The notes under the pieces: model-generated
The model's database searches: none
What the model was told of the DNA's origin: nothing
The model's input: the letters and a program-made list of their open reading frames with translations, nothing else
Shown: piece after piece, positions 5,963 to 11,608 of the stretch
How the letters are laid out: each line of letters opens with the position of its first letter
How positions within the stretch are numbered: the stretch's first letter is position 1
Program-made: the position numbers and the translations under genes
DNA from: Candidatus Eiseniibacteriota bacterium
Lineage (GTDB): Bacteria; Joyebacterota; Joyebacteria; Joyebacterales; Joyebacteraceae
Assembly (NCBI GenBank): GCA_030630395.1
Contig: DAOVNE010000015.1
Span: 1 to 12,902, forward strand
DNA length: 12,902 bases
Direction: 5' to 3'

Positions 5963-6835
5963 CTACTCTTCGTCGGCGACCTCATACGGCATACCCCAGA
6001 CAAGTGAGTCATCGGGGTAGACGCTGTCATAGATCGAATCGTGGGCAAGAACCTGCACGGCGGGGCAGTGCGGACCCGGATAGCTCACTGTCCACGTGCC
6101 CTGGAACGTGCCGTCGCCCTGGTACGTGAATGGCGATCTGTTGTGCCTGGTGTGCAGGAACAGGATCGCATCCTCGGGCGGACCGGAGACGGTCACAGTC
6201 ACTTCCTCACCCATGGCGAACGACATAATCTCGTCCGGCACGGCCATCAGCAGAGATGGGTCGGTGATGACGGTATCGACGCTTGCACTCTGAACCTGGA
6301 TCCACTCGATCTCCATTGTGAGAGTATCGGAGTAGGCCACGAAGCCGGAGATGTCGGTCAGCGTCCACCGACCGCGTCTGTGCCGGTCCCCCTCACCCCC
6401 ACCGAAGTCATCGTTGCGCTCGAAGATGGAGTAGCGCGTGCCCTGGTGGTGCATCGGCTTCTCGTATTCGACCATGTTCTGGTCACAGATGTTAAGCGTA
6501 CCCCAGAGCTCCTTGTGTACGGTCACGTCACACGTGCCCTCTTCGGGATGGAAGAAGAACTCGTGAATGACAAGCCTCTCCGAGATCTCGCGCCAGAACG
6601 TGAAGGGATCGATAGGCTCCCTTGTACCGGAGCCATCCGATACAAGCTGGTCATCATCATACGGGCCCATCTCGGTGAAGAAGCCATGGTCTTCCGTGAA
6701 GTCCCGAAGTGCGGCTTCCTCGCCGACCTCCGCCGGGCCGCCTGTCAAGGTCGTATCGCCGCAGCCAGACAATGCAAACACGCCGATACTCACGAGCAGA
6801 GCCAATGCCGCTACGGACAGCCATTCCCTTCTCAT
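5963..6835 (-). CDS. Lipoprotein of unknown function
   Basis: A 290-residue protein with a classical lipoprotein signal: MRREWLSVAALALL, then a lipobox Leu-Ser-Gly-Cys with Cys25 as the lipidated residue. Asp is not at +2 (the sequence is Cys-Gly-Asp), so outer-membrane sorting is plausible. The mature part is acidic and polar. About residues 70-170 contain an aromatic-rich stretch (ERLVIHEFFFHPEEGTCDV) with two cysteines, and the last 90 residues (VTVTVSGPPEDAILFLHTRH, GTFQGTWTVSYPG) look like an Ig-type beta-sandwich. I do not recognise a family. The start is firm: AAGGAGG lies 5 nt before the ATG at 6833-6835. The frame stays open to 6970, but that extension precedes the signal peptide and lacks a start signal. 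The gene is flanked by an unexplained spacer of about 180 bp upstream and by inverted repeats downstream. Confidence 0.8.
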   Translation of the reverse strand: MRREWLSVAALALLVSIGVFALSGCGDTTLTGGPAEVGEEAALRDFTEDHGFFTEMGPYDDDQLVSDGSGTREPIDPFTFWREISERLVIHEFFFHPEEGTCDVTVHKELWGTLNICDQNMVEYEKPMHHQGTRYSIFERNDDFGGGEGDRHRRGRWTLTDISGFVAYSDTLTMEIEWIQVQSASVDTVITDPSLLMAVPDEIMSFAMGEEVTVTVSGPPEDAILFLHTRHNRSPFTYQGDGTFQGTWTVSYPGPHCPAVQVLAHDSIYDSVYPDDSLVWGMPYEVADEE

Positions 6836-7018
6836 CGGTGCCTCCTTCGTGGCTTGAGTGGTGGTTCTCCCCTGCACCGATTGGAGGGCATGAGTGGGAG
6901 TTTTGTTCCCGGGTTCCGCTATCGGAATGCAGGCTCTGGACGCGCGGGCCTGTGCACAGCGCCTGCGCATCCATGAGTGTGCATCGGTGTGAGGTGAAAC
7001 GAGCGTACCTGGTCGATA

Positions 7019-8026
7019 TCAGGGAAACTCGGTGCTCGCGGGTGGGTCAGGACGGTGGATGACGCTGAGTCTTATCCAGGCCGGCGCCGGATCATCGTCG
7101 ACCACGGCCGGCTCAAAGATCCACTGCATCGCTGCGACTGTCATCGAGACATCGGCGCTGCAGTCGGAGCCCTGGCTCTCGACAATGCGAACGTCACTCA
7201 CGCGGCCGGCATGGTCCACAAGAAGATCCACCATCGTCGTCGTGGCGACTGTGGAAGGGCGAGTGTCGGTCGAGTGATCAGGCTCGATCCAGCTCAGCAG
7301 AACCGGGAGATCGTCGAACTGCGGCATGCTGTCCGGTGGGTCCGGAGACAGCTCGATGGGCCAAGTGTACGGCTCGAACCGCGGGAGCGACGCGAGTGGA
7401 GGGAAACTCACGAGAAGCTCTCTTGTCTCGATCGCGGGGTCTATGGCGTGCGCCTTGGCCATCTCAGCCGCAGCACTTCCCCACGGGATATCGGAGGCTT
7501 CGAACATCTCCGCAAGACGGTAGTAGGCCTTTGCCGCGGCAGGCTCGGTCACGCCGACGAGGTCTGCGTAGATACGGTAGAGCCTGTCGGCCTCCCTGTG
7601 GAATCCAAGCTCGGCACGGCAGATGGCGAGTCCGTAGAGCGCCTGTCGATCGACGTCAGCGTGCACGTCCGATGCCCCGGCTGAGCCTGCTGCAAGTCTG
7701 AGTGCAAGCTCCTCTCCCACCGCGCGTTCGAATCCAAGGCCTGCACGTTCAAACATGCCGCCTCGGAGAAGGGCCGCTGCAAGTGCCGCGCGTGCCTCAG
7801 GAAGCTCCGGGTCGAGTGCCACCGCGGCCTCGAGGTCGGCCAGACCTTGCCGCGTCTTGTGGCTCCTGAAGAGCCTCACTCCTCTTGCCACGAGCCCCTC
7901 AGCGGTCGCATCGCCGGTCGGATCCGTCGCGCACGGCGCGGGTGCAGTGGCTATGAGCACGAGCAGGATGGCCATAGAGGCCGCCGCTCGCACCATGGAC
8001 CTGGAATCCGCCCGTTTCACTGTCAC
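7019..8026 (-). CDS. Exported TPR protein with TonB C-terminal-like domain
   Basis: A 335-residue protein. Residues 11-33 form a signal peptide (MVRAAASMAILLVLIATAPA). Residues 43-200 contain about four TPR-like helical repeats, clearest at 43-76 (VARGVRLFRSHKTRQGLADL) and 127-160. Residues 240-326 fit the TonB C-terminal or energy-transducer fold: PVLLSWIEP, then MVDLLVDHAGRVSDVRIVES, then a helix ending in MQWIFEPAVVDDDPAP and a closing strand. In ordinary TonB this domain contacts outer-membrane receptors and the N-terminal helix contacts ExbB/ExbD. Here TPRs replace the proline-rich linker, so a periplasmic scaffold or assembly role is more likely than classical energy transduction. Possible starts are GTG at 8026, GTG at 8020 (GGGGG 9 nt upstream) and ATG at 7996; I keep the longest. 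A weak promoter (TTGTCG 8056-8061, TATTGG 8033-8038, 17 bp) would make the mRNA leaderless. Confidence 0.75.
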   Translation of the reverse strand: MTVKRADSRSMVRAAASMAILLVLIATAPAPCATDPTGDATAEGLVARGVRLFRSHKTRQGLADLEAAVALDPELPEARAALAAALLRGGMFERAGLGFERAVGEELALRLAAGSAGASDVHADVDRQALYGLAICRAELGFHREADRLYRIYADLVGVTEPAAAKAYYRLAEMFEASDIPWGSAAAEMAKAHAIDPAIETRELLVSFPPLASLPRFEPYTWPIELSPDPPDSMPQFDDLPVLLSWIEPDHSTDTRPSTVATTTMVDLLVDHAGRVSDVRIVESQGSDCSADVSMTVAAMQWIFEPAVVDDDPAPAWIRLSVIHRPDPPASTEFP

Positions 8027-8032
8027 AAACCC

Positions 8033-8061
8033 CCAATAGAAGCGTCCCAGTGGCCCGACAA
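8033..8061 (-). promoter_or_regulatory. Weak candidate promoter for the TPR/TonB-C gene
   Basis: TTGTCG (8056-8061) and TATTGG (8033-8038) on the minus strand are spaced 17 bp. Transcription would start at about the GTG at 8026. The -10 box lacks the important final T. The same bases form one arm of a 7-bp inverted repeat (CCAATAG 8033-8039, CTATTGG 8094-8100). Confidence 0.2.
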
Positions 8062-8145
8062 GTGCCCCTGGGGCCTGTTTTCTGCCGAGACCACTATTGG
8101 ATCAGGCAGGGAGAAAGCGCACCGAGAGGGGCCTCTGACGGCCTG

Positions 8146-8838
8146 TCACCCGGCGACAATTGACTCCTCATTCAGTCTTGCAGCTATGGCGGCGCAGGCG
8201 CGTCGGACATGCTGCCAGTTGGCTGCGGCCAGGCTCTGGTTCACCGCCTGCCTTGAGACATTCAGGTGAGCCGCGACCTGTTGCTGCGTGTCGGATCCCT
8301 TCACGAGGGCGATGATCTGTCGCTGCCGGTCGGTCATCGAATCGTATGCCAGAAGCACAAGATCGATCAGCGATGCCAGAATGGAATCGTCGTGCGGCCA
8401 TCGCACGAGAGTGCGGGCATCGCGCGGGTCGGTCGCCGCCAGTGTGCTGAGAGCGGACGCGGACGCCTCCTCGATCGCGAGATAGCGAAGCAGAGTGTCT
8501 CCATCGCGAGCCGTCGTGGATCGGGCGTTGTCCGACGCGAGCCCCTCCTCACTCACCGGCTCGTGCGCCAGGACCACCGCGAACGTTGTTCGCAAGGGGC
8601 GAGTGTGATCGGCAACGGCGAGTATCACGTTCAGAGCCTCTGAGGGCGATGCCAGCGACAGAAGCAGAGCCCCATCCGGCGACGATACCGACGGTCCCGC
8701 CAGCGCCTGAGGGTCCGAGAGAGCGACCGCGGCTGCGGCCCCTCTGAGCCGTTTGAGGGCGATACTGTCGCTGCGCTCGCGGCCCTCGGTGCCCCAGACC
8801 CGTACGGCAAGCACGGCCGCCGGCTTTCCTCTCATCAT
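8146..8838 (-). CDS. SatD-like helix-turn-helix protein
   Basis: A 230-residue soluble protein. The C-terminal part, residues 167-213, is a helix-turn-helix of the sigma-region-4/SatD type: SMTDRQRQIIALVKGSDTQQ leads into VAAHLNVSRQAVNQSL, then AANWQHVRRA. In SatD family proteins the same arrangement (query of remaining repeats, HTH, then a Trp-containing helix) follows an N-terminal alpha/beta domain. The N-terminal 160 residues here are Ala-rich and alpha/beta-like but not clearly assignable. A DNA-binding regulatory role is likely; targets are unknown. The ATG at 8838 is followed directly by another ATG at 8835; the nearest ribosome binding site, GGAG, is 12 nt upstream and poorly placed, so translation may depend on folE2, whose stop is 24 nt before. 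The shared transcript suggests a function linked to folE2 expression or pterin metabolism, but this is inference. Confidence 0.6.
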   Translation of the reverse strand: MMRGKPAAVLAVRVWGTEGRERSDSIALKRLRGAAAAVALSDPQALAGPSVSSPDGALLLSLASPSEALNVILAVADHTRPLRTTFAVVLAHEPVSEEGLASDNARSTTARDGDTLLRYLAIEEASASALSTLAATDPRDARTLVRWPHDDSILASLIDLVLLAYDSMTDRQRQIIALVKGSDTQQQVAAHLNVSRQAVNQSLAAANWQHVRRACAAIAARLNEESIVAG

Positions 8839-8862
8839 GCGACTGCAGGCTCCGGTTTCTGG

Positions 8863-9630
8863 CTAGCGGGTGCACTCGAGGGAGGCGTACACGTTGTGAT
8901 CGCTCACACTCTCGAGGTTCTCCGCTTCCACGCGGTACCAGTGTATTCGGACATCGGAGTCGAGGCGCTCGGCAACACCGCGCACAAGGTCCTCGACAAA
9001 AACGGGGTTATCCATGGCGGTATCGACGACGACACGTTCGTCATCGCCCGTGAGCAGAGGATAGACGGGAGCACTGGCACAGGACTCGGCGATCTCGATG
9101 AGCTCTTCGAGATCAACGTGGCCGTCGAAGCGTACGGAGATAGTCACGTGCCCGCGCTGGCTGTGCCCGGCTCCGCCGGTTGCCTCCTGCGAGCATGGGC
9201 AGACCGTCATGACCGGCACCTCGACCGTGAGAGCGAAATCGAATTCGTCTTCGAGCGACGCGGAGATCATCGCCGGGCAGGGCATGAGGCTCTTCGCTCC
9301 GGAGACGGGCGCCTCCTTGTGAGCAAAGAACGTGAACTCAACCTCGACAAACGCGCTTTCGGAGCCGAGTTCCTTCTTGAGCGTATCCAGAAGGTGTTTC
9401 ATGCCGGAAGGCGCGAGCAACTCTGCGAAGTCTGAAAGAACGCGGGCGAAGCGGCTCATATGGACGCCCCGGGCAACTGGTCCCAGGGAGACGAAGAGGT
9501 TGAACCTGCCCTCGACCGTCTGGGTCCCGCCACCCTTGACGGGCGCCTGGACCGGTCTCATGAGTCCGGTCACTCCGACCCTGTCGAGCCCTATGTCTCG
9601 TCCGTCGCGTCTGTCCTGTATGCTTGTCAT
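8863..9630 (-). CDS. folE2: GTP cyclohydrolase I type IB (FolE2)
   Basis: Converts GTP to 7,8-dihydroneopterin triphosphate, the first step of tetrahydrofolate and 7-deazaguanine (queuosine) synthesis, in the cytoplasm. The 255-residue length and motifs fit the FolE2/MptA family: GVTGLMRPV near the N-terminus, GVHMSRFARV (55-64), the catalytic cysteine region MTVCPCSQ (Cys144, Cys146), HSQRGHV (His156), YPLLTGDDERVV and the terminal SDHNVYAS (His245). These supply the Cys, His and Glu ligands typical of type IB enzymes, which tolerate metals other than zinc and often act where zinc is scarce. The ATG at 9630 has no ribosome binding site. A promoter at 9638-9666 would start transcription at or beside this ATG, so a leaderless mRNA is likely. 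The SatD-like gene follows 24 nt downstream. Family assignment is firm. Confidence 0.95.
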   Translation of the reverse strand: MTSIQDRRDGRDIGLDRVGVTGLMRPVQAPVKGGGTQTVEGRFNLFVSLGPVARGVHMSRFARVLSDFAELLAPSGMKHLLDTLKKELGSESAFVEVEFTFFAHKEAPVSGAKSLMPCPAMISASLEDEFDFALTVEVPVMTVCPCSQEATGGAGHSQRGHVTISVRFDGHVDLEELIEIAESCASAPVYPLLTGDDERVVVDTAMDNPVFVEDLVRGVAERLDSDVRIHWYRVEAENLESVSDHNVYASLECTR

Positions 9631-9637
9631 AGAGGAA

Positions 9638-9666
9638 AGCGTAAGCGTGATTCAGCGGCTCGTCAA
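9638..9666 (-). promoter_or_regulatory. Candidate leaderless promoter of folE2
   Basis: On the minus strand TTGACG (9661-9666, 5 of 6) and TACGCT (9638-9643, 3 of 6) are spaced 17 bp. The usual start point, 6-7 nt past the -10 box, falls at 9631-9632, next to the folE2 ATG at 9630. The gene lacks a Shine-Dalgarno sequence, which agrees with a leaderless transcript. Confidence 0.5.
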
Positions 9667-9682
9667 GCGCAAAGGGTTGCGC

Positions 9683-9716
9683 ACGCGCCGCAGGTTCCGA
9701 CGCGCCGCAGGTTCCG
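9683..9716. repeat. Perfect 17-bp tandem duplication upstream of folE2
   Basis: ACGCGCCGCAGGTTCCG occurs twice in direct succession (9683-9699 and 9700-9716) with no mismatch. It lies between the purA stop (9735) and the -35 box of folE2 (9661-9666), where a regulator binding site would be expected. Perfect identity suggests either recent slippage or selection. Confidence 0.85.
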
Positions 9717-9734
9717 CCCCGACCACGAGTGGTA

Positions 9735-11021
9735 CTAGAAGACGCTCGTGAATTCGACGATAGCCTCACCCTTGGCGCCCACGGAGACGGAGCACAGATC
9801 GACATCGGCCAGCCTGCAGATCTCATTGAGATATGCGAGCGCTCGAGGCGGCAGCTCGGACTCATGCCTCGCCTCTTTAGTGACGCTCATCCAGCCGGGC
9901 ATCTCCACGTACACAGGATTGACTCGCCCAAGCTCATCCGCGGTGCGAGGGAAGCAGTCAGTCTGTCGGCCGTCGATGTCATACGCCACGCAGACCTTGA
10001 TCGTCTCGAAGCTGTCGAGGACATCGAGCTTGGTCACGATGATGCGCTTGATGCCGTTCACCGCGATCGAGTACCTGAGGGCCACGATGTCAAGCCACCC
10101 ACAGCGTCTCGCTCGTCCAGTAGTGGCTCCCCGCTCGGCTCCCCTCTCCTGGATCATCCGCGCCGTGTCGTCGGTGACTTCCGTGGGAAAAGGCCCTGCT
10201 CCGACTCTCGTCGTATACGCCTTCGCGATGCCGATCACCTCTCCGATCATGGACGGGGGAACACCGGTCCCGATGGCGACTCCTCCGGCCGTGGTGGAGG
10301 ACGAGGTGACGAATGGATAGGTTCCGAATGTGACATCGAGGAGCGTGCCCTGAGCCCCCTCGAAGAGCACGTTCAGGCCGGCTCGAATAGCTTCACGGAT
10401 CATCTCCGGCGTGTCCGCGAGGTGTCGCGCGAGTGTCTGGGCGACCGGGTACAGCTGTTCGAGCATCTCACGAGCATCCAGTGGTTGCTCCCCGTACAGC
10501 CGCGTGATGTGCTTGTTCTTGCGAGCAACGGCCTCTTCGAACCTGGGGCGGAACTCGTCAAATGCTGCCAGAGCTCCAATGGGGATGCCGTCACGCGCAC
10601 ACCGATCGGCGTACGCAGGACCGATCCCCCTGTGTGTCGTGCCTATCGCGCTCTGCCCTCTGGCCCGTTCCTCAGCGGCATCGAGCGCCTTGTGGTACGG
10701 GAGCACCATGTGAGCGCCGACGTCGATCAGGAGATTCTCTCCTACCTCCACTCCCCTCTCGGTCACGCCGGCTATCTCGACGGCGAGGGCGATCGGGTCG
10801 ATGACCACTCCCGGCCCAATGACGTTCTGGATTCCGGGAACACTGATACCGGATGGCAAGAGGTGAAACACGATCGGAACTCCATCCAGAGAGACCGTGT
10901 GACCGGCGTTGGCGCCGCCCTGGAAACGGACGACCAGATCCGCATCCGAGCATAGGGCATTTGTTATCTTGCCCTTGCCCTCGTCACCCCACTGTGCCCC
11001 GACGACCACGACACTGCTCAT
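9735..11021 (-). CDS. purA: Adenylosuccinate synthetase
   Basis: Joins IMP and aspartate using GTP to form adenylosuccinate, the first committed step to AMP. The protein is 428 residues, the normal bacterial size, and motifs are complete: GAQWGDEGKGK (8-18, catalytic Asp13), GANAGHT (36-42, catalytic His41), GTTHRGIGPAY (127-137), EGAQGTLLD (221-229), TRVGAGPFPTE (271-281), GATTGRARRCGW (298-309) and the guanine-recognition TKLDVLD (330-336). The start codon overlaps the purE stop by 4 nt (ATGA, 11018-11021), and GGAG lies 8 nt before it, so purE and purA are translationally coupled. The gene is intact. Supply of its substrate IMP is encoded two genes upstream by purH. Confidence 0.98.
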   Translation of the reverse strand: MSSVVVVGAQWGDEGKGKITNALCSDADLVVRFQGGANAGHTVSLDGVPIVFHLLPSGISVPGIQNVIGPGVVIDPIALAVEIAGVTERGVEVGENLLIDVGAHMVLPYHKALDAAEERARGQSAIGTTHRGIGPAYADRCARDGIPIGALAAFDEFRPRFEEAVARKNKHITRLYGEQPLDAREMLEQLYPVAQTLARHLADTPEMIREAIRAGLNVLFEGAQGTLLDVTFGTYPFVTSSSTTAGGVAIGTGVPPSMIGEVIGIAKAYTTRVGAGPFPTEVTDDTARMIQERGAERGATTGRARRCGWLDIVALRYSIAVNGIKRIIVTKLDVLDSFETIKVCVAYDIDGRQTDCFPRTADELGRVNPVYVEMPGWMSVTKEARHESELPPRALAYLNEICRLADVDLCSVSVGAKGEAIVEFTSVF

Positions 11022-11569
11022 CGTCCACTCTCCACGGTTGCCTTGTTCGAGTCGCGTGCGGCACGCTCGGCCGCCACGAGTTCCCTGTCCTTCTCATCGA
11101 CCCCCTGCGCGAGGTCCCTCTTCAGCTGCCGCAGGCTCTTGTCAATTCCGGGGTGCTTGAGCGCGAGAATCTGCGCGGCCATGATGGCGGCGTTCTTCGC
11201 TCCATGCTTGCCGATCGACATCGTGGCCACCGGTACCCCCGAAGGCATCTGCACGATCGAGTAGAGCGCGTCGAGACCACGCAGGTTGCCTCCCTCCATG
11301 GGGATGCCGATCACGGGGAGCACGGTCAGACTTGCGATGACGCCGGGCAGATGCGCGGCAAGTCCCGCTCCCACTATCGCCACTTCGATCCCGTCCTTCT
11401 CGAGCGATTCCGCGAGGTCTACGGTCTTCCTCGGAGCGCGATGAGCCGAGGAGATTCGCATCGTGTATCCGATGCCCAGCTTGTCGAGGATCTTCGTGCT
11501 CTCCCGCATGGTGGGGAGGTCTGAGTCGCTTCCCATGATTACTGCGACGAGTGTCTCTCTTGCTTCCAT
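11018..11569 (-). CDS. purE: N5-carboxyaminoimidazole ribonucleotide mutase, PurE class I
   Basis: Moves the carboxyl group of N5-CAIR to C4 to give CAIR in purine synthesis. Class I signatures are present: MGSDSDL (12-18), SAHRAP (41-46, with the essential His43), GAGLAAHLPG (67-76) and MPSGVPVAT (108-116). Class II (AIR carboxylase) enzymes have a different loop pattern, so N5-CAIR is the expected substrate. The partner PurK is not in this window. The protein is 183 residues, slightly longer than the usual 160-170 because of a charged C-terminal tail of about 25 residues. AAGGA 7 nt before the ATG fixes the start. Only 39 nt separate it from purH upstream, and it overlaps purA downstream. 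Confidence 0.97.
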   Translation of the reverse strand: MEARETLVAVIMGSDSDLPTMRESTKILDKLGIGYTMRISSAHRAPRKTVDLAESLEKDGIEVAIVGAGLAAHLPGVIASLTVLPVIGIPMEGGNLRGLDALYSIVQMPSGVPVATMSIGKHGAKNAAIMAAQILALKHPGIDKSLRQLKRDLAQGVDEKDRELVAAERAARDSNKATVESGR

Positions 11570-11608
11570 TCCACGGTCCTTTGCAGTGGCATGCGTTCCG
11601 GACGCGTC

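Noticed and set aside
6836..6970. Upstream extension of the lipoprotein reading frame
   Set aside because: It would place about 45 polar residues before the signal peptide. The ATG at 6835 has a perfect Shine-Dalgarno.
6041..6976. 311-codon plus-strand open frame opposite the lipoprotein gene
   Set aside because: The minus strand has a clear Shine-Dalgarno, lipobox and gene-like protein; the plus-strand frame has no ribosome binding site or domain.
8033..8100. 7-bp inverted repeat CCAATAG/CTATTGG before the TPR/TonB-C gene as a riboswitch or switch stem
   Set aside because: The arms are short and 54 nt apart, and no supporting internal structure was seen; compatible with chance.
9722..9733. 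Small palindrome ACCACGAGTGGT next to the purA stop as a terminator
   Set aside because: Only about four pairs are possible once a realistic loop is allowed, and there is no T-run.
9729..10955. 408-codon plus-strand open frame opposite purA
   Set aside because: It lies entirely antisense to an intact, motif-complete purA. Its translation has no recognisable domain and the composition expected from reading GC-rich codons backwards.
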